A DNA stretch of 64,000 nt from Pelagomonas calceolata (Eukaryota > Sar > Pelagophyceae > Pelagomonadales > Pelagomonadaceae): assembly GCA_918797485.1 (NCBI GenBank), contig CAKKNE010000006.1, forward strand, positions 620,001-684,000. Reading direction: 5' to 3'. Within the stretch, counting starts at the first letter, position 1. The number at the start of each line of letters is the position of its first letter. Shown here one piece after another: positions 47,862 through 56,389 of the stretch. The notes under the pieces were generated by a model, which made no database searches, had not been told where the DNA came from, and saw nothing but the letters and a program-made list of their open reading frames with translations. The translations under genes were made by a program, and so were the position numbers.

Positions 47862-48452
47862 TTTAACTTCTGTAGTAATAGGGCCACGTGACCTTGTTTG
47901 TCGTTCCTTCCTTAGGACCTTAGTACGCAATTCCGCGGGGGTACCGCGGCCGTCGGCGTTGGCCTTTAGAGTGGCGCTACTCCCGCAGAGCCGTACCGGA
48001 CTGCTCCAAGGAGTGAATCTGGATGCGTCTAGCCCCACGGCTCTCGCGACGATAAAACAAAACAGGTTTTACTATTGACTTGGCCATTGGATTTTCGCGC
48101 TAAATCGACCGCGCCAGCAAGAGCGCGCCGTCGCAGCGCCATCCCTGAAGCCGCGCAACGCGCCCTGTGCAAGAAACCGGCGCCGCGAGCCGCGCTGTGT
48201 TTATTTCTCTCGGAGAGCGCCAAGTCATCTCAGCGCAAGCGCGACGCCGCGTACGCCGGAAAGCCGGCGCCGCCGTCGCGCGTCGTCATCAAGCTGCCGC
48301 GCTACGACTACGACGAGATCATCGACGCGCTAGAAGGCGAGGAGGACGACGCCGCGGACTCCGACGCCGGCGAGGACTACGAGCTCGCGGGCTGACTCAT
48401 ATATATACCCTTCCTTCCCCCACACGTCTAACTTTATACGATACAAATTATA
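47862..48452. other. Intergenic region with a possible small coding exon
   Basis: 591 bp. Apart from the doubtful frame at 48240-48395 I see nothing specific. Confidence 0.4.
48240..48395 (+). CDS. Possible 3' exon of a small basic/acidic protein
   Basis: The frame ending at 48395 has strongly GC-rich third positions and the protein-like end SRVVIKLPRYDYDEIID, then ALEGEEDDAADSDAGEDYELAG. No ATG is found in the open frame upstream, which is a weak Arg/Ala stretch, so this may be the last exon of a spliced gene, or no gene at all. It converges on the membrane protein gene below with about 57 bp between the stops. The start given is approximate. I do not recognise it. Confidence 0.3.
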   Translation, partial: RDAAYAGKPAPPSRVVIKLPRYDYDEIIDALEGEEDDAADSDAGEDYELAG

Positions 48453-49244
48453 CTAGGCCCCAGCGAGTTCGCTGGGTCCGGATCCCTGAACGACGTTCTC
48501 CAGCGCCCGCGAAAACGTGATCGACGCGCCGACCACAAACAGCTCCACGGCCAGGTGCGCCGACCCGAAGCCGACGGCGCCGAGCTTCCCGAGGCGGTGG
48601 CAAAACATGATCTCGACGGCGCCGAAGAGCGAAGCTGCCGCAATTGATAGTCCTAGAATCAACCGCCGCACGGACCGGTCCGTCTTCGCGTCGCCCGTCT
48701 GGCAGCCGCGGATCGCGTGCGCGCCGTACGTGACGCCCGACACGAGTCCAACGTAGTCGCCGCCCCACGCCGTCAAGAGCCCGTCGCCCACGAGGTAGGC
48801 GCCGAGGCGCCGAGCCCCCGCCCGCGTCGAGTTCAGCGCGCGGGCTAGCTGGAAGAAGCCGAAGATATAGAAGTAGTGCGAACCAAACCAGGCCCACGGC
48901 TTCTTAAACTCGTGAGCAAGAAAGTGCGACGCGTGCCACAGAAAAATCAAGAGGAAGCCGCGCCCCAGCGCGGCCTCGCGGCCCGGCTCGTCGCTCGCGC
49001 GCGCCCGCCGAAACGCGCGATATGCGAAGACCATCTGTGCACAGCCATAGACCGCGACCGCCGCGGCCGACGGATCGAGCGCAGCACCCGCTGCCCCTGC
49101 ATATTCACAGACGTCTTCCGGAAAGCGATACGACCGGCACCAGCGCCACGCCTCGCCGAGCGTCCGCGGATCGCGACCATTCTGCAACGCTCGCGGCGCC
49201 AGCGCTCCCGGCGCGGCCGCGAATTTCAGCCATGGCGCGCGCAT
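48453..49244 (-). CDS. Multi-pass membrane protein of unknown function
   Basis: 263 residues from the ATG at 49244 (an earlier in-frame ATG near 49336 would add ~30). Hydrophobic segments: AAAVAVYGCAQMVFAYRAF, GFLLIFLWHASHFLAHEF, FYIFGFFQLARAL, YLVGDGLLTAWGGDYVGLVSG, LILGLSIAAASLFGAVEIMF and GFGSAHLAVELFVVGASITF. Several His (WHASHFLAHEF; FGSHYF) lie in or near membrane segments, as in ceramidase-like or PAQR/TLC-type hydrolases and desaturase-related proteins, but the spacing does not allow a family call. The N-terminus is moderately basic and could be a targeting sequence. No introns. Confidence 0.6.
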   Translation of the reverse strand: MRAPWLKFAAAPGALAPRALQNGRDPRTLGEAWRWCRSYRFPEDVCEYAGAAGAALDPSAAAVAVYGCAQMVFAYRAFRRARASDEPGREAALGRGFLLIFLWHASHFLAHEFKKPWAWFGSHYFYIFGFFQLARALNSTRAGARRLGAYLVGDGLLTAWGGDYVGLVSGVTYGAHAIRGCQTGDAKTDRSVRRLILGLSIAAASLFGAVEIMFCHRLGKLGAVGFGSAHLAVELFVVGASITFSRALENVVQGSGPSELAGA

Positions 49245-49597
49245 CGATGGACTGATGCGGCGCATCGTCGATGGCGTGCGCGTGCGGCGCGGCACGACGA
49301 GTGCTTTGCATGCACCGATGCTTAGAACGCATCGCATGGCTCGCATTGCTGTGCAAGGCATGGCTGTGCAAGCTGCCTTGGTACGTGGATGATCTGGCCA
49401 AGCAGCGCTCCGCAAGTTGATGGCGTGCACAAATGATGAGTTTTTCTGCGTCGTGAGTGAGCTAATCCGACGAATGGCACCAATACGTCAGAGGCAGCTG
49501 CGCTGCGCCTGGCCCAGGCGCAGGTCGGCCCTGAAACTGGGGGGCATTTAAACGCTGCCCCACGCACCAACGACAGCACGCGAATTGCTAGGAATCG
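49245..49597. promoter_or_regulatory. Divergent region upstream of the zinc-ribbon gene
   Basis: 353 bp. GCTGCCCC (49554-49561) lies 37 bp before the ATG of the plus-strand gene. Repeats of GCATGGCT and CTTAGAACGCATCGCATGG near 49320-49370. No gene. Confidence 0.45.
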
Positions 49598-51238
49598 ATG
49601 AGCGGCCGCTCCCAGGCCCGCAAGAGCCAGCGCGAACTGCAAAACGTCTTTACGGCTGGTCGCGGAGGCGCTGACCAGCGGTTACCTGCCGCGCCTCGTT
49701 CGATCGCTTTGCCAGCGCCGCCGCCAGCGCCGGAAGGACTACCGATGGCGGAGCGCGTCGTCGGCGGCACTGCGAATGCGCCGGCGCCACAAGCAACGAC
49801 TTCGGAAGACGTCGCGGTGCCGGGCGCTGGGTGGGCGAACGGCGCGCGCCAAGTGCAGAGCACATTAGATGGCGGGACGGTGGGGGACAATCCGGAGTGC
49901 TCGTGCAAGTGTCTTCCGGCGCGTCTGGATAGGAAGAACGTCAAGTTAGGGTGCATGCACATCACGCCGTTGAAGACTGTCGACTGCCCCAAGTGCAACA
50001 ACTCGAGAAGCAAGAAAGCGCACTCGATTGGCTGCGACAAAAGCGAATATTTTGGCCTGACGCACGGTGAGATCGCCTCGAAGAAGGGGGGCAAGGACCC
50101 GTTCAAGGGTAAGATAACGAAGAAGGACGCCAAGGGTACGGCTCCTCTGTCCTTCTTCAAGAAGCCTCCCAATCCTCCGACGGCTCCCGTCGCACCGCCC
50201 GCGGAACCGCCGGCACCCGCTGCACCGGCGCCGGCGCCTGGAATGCTCAATAGACTTAAGGCGGCGGCCGTCGCTCTCGTGCGGCCGTCCAGCACTAAGC
50301 GTGACGCGTCGACGGCGATCGGAGATGACACCGTGGGCGAAGAGGACACCGCTGACAGGCCACGGCCTTCGTTAGCAGAAGAGACTGCCAGTTTGGAGGC
50401 CGAGGACGACGCCACGCCGCGGTTGATTCCAGAGCTCGAAAAAATCATTCATACTACTATAGAAAAGTGTCCACGCGTCCGCTACGACGACAAAGAGCGT
50501 CATTTCACCGTCTTCAAGTATTCAGGAAGTTTGAGCGCCGATGAACAACGCGAATGTTTCGCACCTGGCGACTTTAGGGTGGTTTTTCACGAGACCATCG
50601 ATACCGGCGCCGGGACGCGGCCCAGCTACATAAAACACGCGCTACGTGGTGTTGAGGTCATATTTCTGCGTCCGGACCTTAATCGGTACGGCGACGAAGA
50701 GGTGGCAGATTCCTTGCGTTGCTTTGGGTGCCGGGGGCGGCTACAGTTCTCTCGGTGGACTTATTCTAAGCGTAAGACGTGCAAGATGATCCTGACGACA
50801 GGTCGTCCACACTTCCTCGTCGAGGGGTCCTACCAGTGCACTGAATGCAAACAGATCTATGGAGCGTCGCAATATGAGATGCGGGTGATGCAGCCGCCGC
50901 GAATTCAGAGCGACCTGCCGGTCGACACGGCGTCCACTGTTTGTCTTCTGGTACATCGAGTCGATCGCGACACAGTGGACGCGGCTCCTGCGCCGGCTCC
51001 GTCTAAGTCAGGCGACGAGAAGAAGAAGAAGAAACTAGCGGCCGTTCGGAAGTACACGGGCTGCCCGAAGTGCGACTGTGGGAAGGTCGACGAAGTAGAA
51101 GAGGAGAACAAGCGCCGCGCTAACAAGGTTCCTCCGATGGGCGGGCTTCGCGGGAAGACCGTGTGGTGCAAGGACGACTGCACGCAGTGGAAGTGGATTG
51201 TCCAGCAGGGTTACCGGGAACCACGGTCTACAACGTGA
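49598..51238 (+). CDS. Zinc-ribbon protein resembling transposon-associated DUF6729 proteins
   Basis: 546 residues, intronless. Three Cys clusters: an N-terminal one (CSCKCLPARLDRKNVKLGCMH, VDCPKCNN; residues ~100-150), a central zinc ribbon (CFGCRGRLQFSRWTYS ... GSYQCTECKQIYGAS; ~372-425) and a C-terminal one (CPKCDCGK ... WCKDDC; ~490-535). A Pro/Ala-rich linker lies between. The central part has the 'C..C...........yy.....y.C..C...y......~...l' layout seen in DUF6729-type proteins that accompany some large DNA transposons in fungi and algae. That link is tentative; no transposase motifs are visible in this protein. It could also be a host zinc-binding protein. Confidence 0.55.
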   Translation: MSGRSQARKSQRELQNVFTAGRGGADQRLPAAPRSIALPAPPPAPEGLPMAERVVGGTANAPAPQATTSEDVAVPGAGWANGARQVQSTLDGGTVGDNPECSCKCLPARLDRKNVKLGCMHITPLKTVDCPKCNNSRSKKAHSIGCDKSEYFGLTHGEIASKKGGKDPFKGKITKKDAKGTAPLSFFKKPPNPPTAPVAPPAEPPAPAAPAPAPGMLNRLKAAAVALVRPSSTKRDASTAIGDDTVGEEDTADRPRPSLAEETASLEAEDDATPRLIPELEKIIHTTIEKCPRVRYDDKERHFTVFKYSGSLSADEQRECFAPGDFRVVFHETIDTGAGTRPSYIKHALRGVEVIFLRPDLNRYGDEEVADSLRCFGCRGRLQFSRWTYSKRKTCKMILTTGRPHFLVEGSYQCTECKQIYGASQYEMRVMQPPRIQSDLPVDTASTVCLLVHRVDRDTVDAAPAPAPSKSGDEKKKKKLAAVRKYTGCPKCDCGKVDEVEEENKRRANKVPPMGGLRGKTVWCKDDCTQWKWIVQQGYREPRSTT

Positions 51239-51503
51239 TTCTTCCGGTTTCGAAGTTCGCACCGTGGTGAATACACCACGGTGCGTAACGCCGCCATCAG
51301 CAGTCACGTTCGCGTTCGCGCGAGAGCACTTGCTATGGCCGCTTTTTGTTTGCTCCCCCTTACTTGCTACCGGCGTGTCGCCCTAGGCCTCCGTTATAGT
51401 AGTAGACCCTATTCATGGCAGCCCCTTCCCTTCGATAGATACACGCCGCGCCCCACCGTTGCTGGAGGAACATCCCCAGGCCTCCGGCGCCCACGGGCGC
51501 CTC

Positions 51504-51566
51504 CGGCGCCCCCCTCCCTCCCCCCTTCCTCCCCCCCCCCGACATGCGCCCCCCCCCCCCACAGAG
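51504..51566 (+). repeat. Pyrimidine/C-rich tract
   Basis: CCTCCGGCGCCCCCCTCCCT and following runs of C up to CCCCCCCCCACAG (51551-51564). Could form i-motif/G-quadruplex structures on the two strands. Confidence 0.7.
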
Positions 51567-51603
51567 CCGGCAGCTTGGACTGCAGCTCCAAAGGCTTGCA
51601 CTT

Positions 51604-51626
51604 GCTAGTGTCTTACAGGCCGCTAG
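51604..51626 (+). repeat. Dispersed GCTAG hairpin motif
   Basis: GCTAGTGTCTTACA, then GGCCGCTAG; the last C of the consensus is A here. Confidence 0.8.
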
Positions 51627-51807
51627 AACGAATCGATCAGACTCGATTCTTACGCGACAAGATCACCCCAATAATAACGCGCTCGCTTCACGTCGTCGAT
51701 TGACCACGGCCACCGTCGTTCGCCGCGCCGCGTCGCGCCGTCGCCCCTCGCGCCATCGCACTGGCACAATCCGAAGCCCTGTAGTCTAAATTCGCGCGCG
51801 CGGCGAC

Positions 51808-52095
51808 TTACGCGTCCCGCGACCGCTTGGCGTTCCGCCGGTTGTTGTCCTCTGTGCACGCGCCCGGCGCGTATGTAGCGTTCGCCGCCAAATCTTCCGC
51901 CTTCTTTAGTAATTCTTGCATTTCGTCGTATTCAGGGTCGGACTCGGGAAGCCTTCGGAAGTACGCGTCGCGTACCTTCGCGAGCCGCGCGTCGAGTTTG
52001 CGCGCCTCCTCAGGGGAAAGAGATACCGCGCCCTCCGGGGCGCCCTCATAGCGCGCCGTTGGGCCACGAACGACATTTTGATCGGACTTGTCCAT
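51808..52095 (-). CDS. Small uncharacterised protein
   Basis: 95 residues from the ATG at 52095. Polar, with a helical middle: LSPEEARKLDARLAKVRDAYF, SDPEYDEMQELLKKAEDLAAN, and a charged end (EDNNRRNAKRSRDA). No signal peptide or membrane segment. The GC-rich third positions and good helix pattern suggest that it is real, but no family is recognised. The frame stays open up to 52173 with another ATG, but that part runs through a hairpin-motif copy and is more likely 5' UTR. Confidence 0.5.
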   Translation of the reverse strand: MDKSDQNVVRGPTARYEGAPEGAVSLSPEEARKLDARLAKVRDAYFRRLPESDPEYDEMQELLKKAEDLAANATYAPGACTEDNNRRNAKRSRDA

Positions 52096-52152
52096 CGGTA
52101 ATGGCCACTGAGCGAGCGCTCGCAAATGGCGCGCAAAGACTCGACCGCTCGA

Positions 52153-52176
52153 GCTAGCGTCCTGTAAAGACACTAG
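52153..52176 (-). repeat. Dispersed GCTAG hairpin motif, minus strand
   Basis: Minus strand: CTAGTGTCTTTACAGGACG, then CTAGC. One inserted T relative to the consensus. Confidence 0.75.
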
Positions 52177-52228
52177 AAAGTAAGGACCAGTATCTTATGG
52201 CACCGTAACAATCAGAGTAGAAGCAAAA

Positions 52229-53857
52229 TTACGGCCCCATGAACCCCCCGACCTCCGCCACCAATAAAGCGTGGTCGAAGGGCCACTGCGCCGTCGGCAT
52301 GAGCATCTCGATCGTGTCCCCCGACTTCAAAGAAGGGAACTGCTCGACGCCTCGTACCAAAGGCTCCATCTTCTCGCCGGCCTCGTCGGCCCGCCAGGCC
52401 ACGACGAAGTCCTTCAACGAAACGTCTAGAACGCCCGCTTTCTTCACTTGGGTCTGCAAGCGCGACCTTCTTTTCGCGACGGTCCGAGCCGCGGGATCCG
52501 AGGCCTCCTCGGCCATGATGCCACAACTTTCGAGAGCCGCCGAGAAGGCGTCACTATCACTGGTATTGGAGTCCATGCCCAGGACAAAGGCAGCCTTGTC
52601 CGAGAAATGCGTCGAGAGGGCCCTCGCGAGGGCCGGGACGAAGGCGTTGCCCACTTCCGAAGCGCCCTTGCCATGCACGGCGCACAAAGCTACGGGCACC
52701 GGTCCGGAGCGAGGTGTGGACCGCAGTCGGAACGAACCCGCTCTACGAGTCATTCTGTCGACGGCCGCCCAGCGCTTCGGTAACAATGAGGCCGACTCCG
52801 AGACCTCCGTCCGTAAGCGTCTTGCTTGGACGACGCAGGTCCTTTGGAGCGTCGTCTCCCAGTCCTTCAGGAGCTTAGGGTCATCTCCGTACAGCTTTCT
52901 ACCTTCCGCCTCCAGTGTGAGATACCAGGCGGGCTTCTCCTCCTGATCTTGGATGGTCTGGAAGGCGTCCCGCCTTGCTAGTACCGCTGTTTCTCCACTC
53001 GAGTTGATGGCGTATTTGTCCGCGAACATCGAGTACATCCGATCTGTTAAAGCAGATTTACCACCGCGAGAAATCTCCACGAGGTCATACGCCTCCTGCA
53101 GACAGACGACCTCCGGGAATTGCAACTCAGCTAACAGCTCCACGAGCTTCGTGTACTTGCCCACTTCTGTCGTGAAGTGCAGCCGATCGTGGAACGACAG
53201 GTGTTCGCGCATGATATCTCCACACGATTCAGATGAAGGATACATCCTCCTGAGCGCTTCAAAACACATCGCATCGAAGATTAACAACCCTGCAACAGCA
53301 TCACCTAATGATACTGCATACTTTTTCGCTCGTTTCGCCCAGGCCGCCCAGTCCTGGTCCGACGTGGAGTGCAACCAGCGCAGCCAGGCGCCGAAGAATT
53401 GTTGGACAGAATCGTCCTCGACGTTGGCCTCGAACTTGAGGAGATTTTCTGGCATTTCGAGGGGCGCCGGTCGCCCCACCCGCAGCGACGCCAAATTGCA
53501 GGCGTTGAAGAGCATGGGGCAGTCGCGCGTGACCCTCTCCAAAGCTTGCTCCCACGTCGCATCATTTAACAGGGAAGTAACAACACTTTCCGTGCTTCGC
53601 GGCTCGGACGCCATCTGGGCATACGCCGCGTCGACGGCTCGCTCCAGCCCTTGGCAGGAAGCCGGCCCCGCCTCGGCCAAGCAAGCATTCGCCTTCGCAA
53701 AGCGCTGGCCCCACTGCTCGCCCAGCTCTGTTAAATCTCCTCGCATCTCGAACTCGAATGAATTGGTATTGCGGCCGCCCACGTTTAACGTGCAGACCGT
53801 GAAGACGGGGGACTCGAGTTCCGGGCGGCCGTCGTCGGACTTGGCCTCGGCGTCCAT
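52229..53857 (-). CDS. Endonuclease/exonuclease/phosphatase (EEP) superfamily protein
   Basis: 542 residues, intronless. The EEP landmarks are present in order: FTVCTLNVGGRN (residues ~19-30), FPEVVCLQEAYDL with the metal-binding Glu (~255), ALCAVHGKG (~405, in place of the usual H-x-x), VLGMDSNTSDSDAF (~435; D and N of the 'D.N' motif) and QWPFDHALLVAEVG (~530; the 'SDH' block, here FDH). A long helical insert (~40-230) rich in Ala, Glu and Cys separates the first two motifs. The core residues Asn, Glu, Asp, Asn, Asp-His are kept, so activity is plausible. Substrate (nucleic acid, phosphoinositide or sphingomyelin) is not evident. No signal peptide. Confidence 0.75.
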   Translation of the reverse strand: MDAEAKSDDGRPELESPVFTVCTLNVGGRNTNSFEFEMRGDLTELGEQWGQRFAKANACLAEAGPASCQGLERAVDAAYAQMASEPRSTESVVTSLLNDATWEQALERVTRDCPMLFNACNLASLRVGRPAPLEMPENLLKFEANVEDDSVQQFFGAWLRWLHSTSDQDWAAWAKRAKKYAVSLGDAVAGLLIFDAMCFEALRRMYPSSESCGDIMREHLSFHDRLHFTTEVGKYTKLVELLAELQFPEVVCLQEAYDLVEISRGGKSALTDRMYSMFADKYAINSSGETAVLARRDAFQTIQDQEEKPAWYLTLEAEGRKLYGDDPKLLKDWETTLQRTCVVQARRLRTEVSESASLLPKRWAAVDRMTRRAGSFRLRSTPRSGPVPVALCAVHGKGASEVGNAFVPALARALSTHFSDKAAFVLGMDSNTSDSDAFSAALESCGIMAEEASDPAARTVAKRRSRLQTQVKKAGVLDVSLKDFVVAWRADEAGEKMEPLVRGVEQFPSLKSGDTIEMLMPTAQWPFDHALLVAEVGGFMGP

Positions 53858-54294
53858 GGCTGGTGTGTGGGGCTGTTTAGGGGCTGCCCGGGCTCTGCCG
53901 GGGCGCGCGTGTGTCCACGGCCGCGTCGACGGCGTGTGGGCTGGGTCTTAAGCGTCCGCGCCGCCAATCCGGTGGCGCAGCGGGGGTCGCGGCACGCTCC
54001 GCTCTTGCACAGCGGCCAGAGCCGGGCGGCGTCGCGGGTGCCTCTCTCTTCAAGCCGTCCAAGCGTGCGTCGACGTCTCCGGGGCCCCGGCGAGCGATGG
54101 CGAGGCCCTTACTTGGAAAAGGCTCAATAAGCTCTCGGGGCAGCGGATGGGCAGCGCTAAAAAGGGCTGCCCTCGAACGCCAGCCGCCACGCGCCATTTG
54201 CAACTCAGACACGCATTTCTGAGAGCCTCACGTTAGCTTTCCAGGGGCCCGCGACGAAGGACGCGCGCCGGCACGCTGCCTGCCAAGCAGCACC
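53858..54294. promoter_or_regulatory. Divergent region between the EEP and PG-repeat genes
   Basis: 437 bp. GGGCTGCCC (53881-53889) lies 24 bp upstream of the EEP start; GGGGCAGC, GGGCAGC and GGGCTGCCC (54137-54172) lie about 130-160 bp before the PG-repeat gene. No gene. Confidence 0.5.
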
Positions 54295-55121
54295 ATGCCG
54301 CTCCCAGTGTTTGGCACGTCCGTCCGGGACAACAACAACTGCGGCAACTCATTCATAGGGACGCGGTACTTCCAGAAGTACCCGGCGCCCGGGAGGTATG
54401 AGACGGGCCGGACGACGCTGAACACATTACCTTTATCGAGGTCTAGGACGTCGGACTGGACGCGGAGATATAGGAACACGCGGTCCATGGAGGGCACGCA
54501 GGCCATGCTCTCGCTAGGAGGCGCGGACCGCGTCGGTAGCGTATCGGCGTGGAACGCACCATTGCGTCGATGGCGTCTTAAACCCGCGATTCCCACACAG
54601 GCGAGAAGGTCGGCCCGGCCCCAGGCACCTACGAGGCGCCGCCTGACTCGTTCGCCAAAGCCATGTCGCGCCGCAACACCTGGACGGCGGCCTTCGCGGG
54701 CCGGACGTCTCGGTTGCCGCCGCCTCGCGATGCGAACGGTACTTACTTGCCCAGATACGGTGTCCGGGAAAAACGTTCGGTGAGGCGGACCCTGCCGCCG
54801 CGCAAGAAGAAGTGGACGGACACGCGACCCGTGACGGCGCCGACGCCCAAACAGTTGCCCTACGAGCCGCCGATCCTCGACGCCGTCGACGACGAGGAGC
54901 CCTCTTATGATTTCTTCGCGGCGCCGACCCGACGGCCGCCCGCCTTGGCAGAGTTCACCCTACCAAGGGACCGCGTCCGCCCGCGGGAACGGCCCGTGAC
55001 CGCTTCCGAAATCATACAGCACCGTAGGGCAACCAACGAATTCAAGGACGACCTGCGAGCTGTGAGAGCCTTGAACAAGTTCAAGGTCCCCAAGTCGAGG
55101 ACGTCGATCGTAGCCATCTAA
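54295..55121 (+). CDS. PG-rich-repeat (SHIPPO/STPG-type) ciliary protein 1
   Basis: Exons 54295-54535 and 54601-55121 join in phase 1 to 253 residues. PG-repeat units: QKYPAPGRYETG (about 28-39) and, across the splice, VGPAPGTYEAPPDSF, both in the 'PGPGxY' style of sperm-tail PG-rich repeats that line microtubules. The middle contains STRSMEGTQAML-like and SFAKAMSRRNTWTAAFAGRTSR stretches typical of such proteins. The C-terminus is basic and Pro/Arg-rich (VRRTLPPRKKKWTD). STPG and SHIPPO/ODF3 proteins are found in axonemal microtubules. The splice could use GT at 54536 or the GC at 54539; both keep the frame (3 nt apart). Confident as an axoneme-type protein; the exact member is not known. 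Confidence 0.75.
54536..54600 (+). mobile_element. Introner, family A, reverse orientation, in PG-repeat gene 1
   Basis: 65-nt intron, donor GTAGCGTATC (or GC three bases later), containing GGCGTGGAACGC (5' repeat), the inverted core GCGTCGATGGCGT and the end CGCGATTCCCACACAG. The next exon starts GCGAGAAG; the target copy may be GCGTATCG (5 of 8 with that alignment). Confidence 0.8.
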
Positions 55122-55226
55122 CTTACACTCCTATCTCGTAGTTAATTGAGTCGCGTCGGCGGCGTGAGTTCTGGGTGGTGAGTCGTCGACGCCGCCCCGA
55201 CGCCGCCGCCGCGACCCGATCGTAGA

Positions 55227-55955
55227 CTAGCGCAACTCGGCCGAGAGGATCATGGGCTGGTCCCGCAACTTGAACCGGTCGAAGTTGCGCCCGGCGCCAA
55301 AACTGAAATGGCCGCCCGGGAACCCAATAACGTTCGCCGCGGGCTTGCCAAAATCATATTTCGCGGTGTCGTAGACCGGTCCCGGCGACCGCGACTGCTC
55401 CTCCTTGAGCCCGAAGAAGTTCCTTCCCGTCAATGGGGCGCTCTTGCCCTTGGGGAAGCGCGGGAAGTAACTGGCATCCGTGGCAGAAACGATCAAATCC
55501 TTCCTTTTGCTCTTCGCGAACCCGAGCTTGACCCGGCCGCACGTCGGGCCGTTCGAGTAGATCCCGTCGATATTATAGTCCGGTCCGGGAGTTTTATTGC
55601 GACCATATCTCTCCAATCTGGAAGAGTAGCCGAACTTGATGGACGGTGGAGCCCTCAAAGTAACATTGAGCGGTGGATTATAATTTCCTGGCGAGGCGTA
55701 GGGGTTGTACAAATCTCTTTTGCTCTTCATCGTGTTCTCCCAGTCCGACCTGGTTGAGGTGCCGAAGGGCGTGCCGCACCGCGACCGCGTATCAGGTAGT
55801 TGATATAGCGCGTCCGTTTCACTTACGGTCCGCTGCCACTTCATGCGCTCCTCGCCCACATCAATAAAGGCGACGTGGCCCGTCTTATTTGGTATTCTTT
55901 GATCCTGCTTGACGCCCGCATACAAGCGGGGCTGCTTTTTTCGGATGATGGGCAT
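55227..55955 (-). CDS. PG-rich-repeat (SHIPPO/STPG-type) ciliary protein 2
   Basis: 242 residues from the ATG at 55955. Repeats in order: SPGNYNPPLNVTL (about 96-108), TPGPDYNIDG (~130), GRVKLGFAKSKRKD and SPGPVYDTAKYDFGKP (~190), then FPGGHFSFGAGRNFDR. The 'PGPxYD' units plus 'SFG.~~R' are characteristic of SHIPPO-type proteins. The N-terminus (MPIIRKKQPRLYAG) is basic. With its neighbour, IFT43 and the CEP120-like gene, it supports a flagellum. The two PG genes are tail-to-tail (about 105 bp apart) and the second could be co-expressed with ciliogenesis genes, but this is inference. No introns. Confidence 0.8.
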   Translation of the reverse strand: MPIIRKKQPRLYAGVKQDQRIPNKTGHVAFIDVGEERMKWQRTVSETDALYQLPDTRSRCGTPFGTSTRSDWENTMKSKRDLYNPYASPGNYNPPLNVTLRAPPSIKFGYSSRLERYGRNKTPGPDYNIDGIYSNGPTCGRVKLGFAKSKRKDLIVSATDASYFPRFPKGKSAPLTGRNFFGLKEEQSRSPGPVYDTAKYDFGKPAANVIGFPGGHFSFGAGRNFDRFKLRDQPMILSAELR

Positions 55956-56389
55956 GGCGCTAGGTGCTCTGTGGCAGGGTGCGGGCGGGGCCGCGGGCGC
56001 TTTTTCGACGGGGGCAGCTTTGGATGGGGCTGCGGGCGACGGCTGGCGGTCGCGCGGGGCGCGGGGGCAGCGCGGCGACGCTTTTAGCGCGGCGCTCAAT
56101 GGGCTCTCACACGGCGCTGCATCTCTCTAGCTTTTTGAGTTCGCCTCATTGCTTGGTGGTCCGGCAGCCAAGTGTATCGCCTCGGCGAGGCCTGCGAAGC
56201 TTACAAGGGGGTTTCCTCGCAGGGTCGGGTTCGGGCAGCTTTTGGCAGGTGCGCCGCACGTTTGTATAGCGCGCTGCCTCGCCGGTTGCGCATCGATTAA
56301 CTCATTGCGTTGCGGCATCGGAACGAAGCACTCGGGCAGCCCCGAGCCATGGCACCACCCTAGCTGTGAGCAACTTAGCACTCACACAA
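55956..56389. promoter_or_regulatory. Divergent region upstream of the coiled-coil protein
   Basis: 434 bp, including the hairpin CTCGGGCAGCCCCGAG (56331-56346) about 44 bp before the ATG at 56390 and GGGCAGC boxes near 56227. No gene. Confidence 0.5.
56331..56346. promoter_or_regulatory. CTCGGG-CAGC-CCCGAG hairpin box
   Basis: CTCGGGCAGCCCCGAG: 6-bp arms around CAGC, which also contains the recurring GGGCAGCC core. Confidence 0.45.

Larger units (their letters stand above)
51239..51807. other. Convergent intergenic region with C-rich tracts and hairpin motif
   Basis: 569 bp between two 3' ends. Long C runs (51504-51566) interrupted by a few T and A, and a hairpin motif copy at 51604-51626. 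No gene. Confidence 0.5.
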
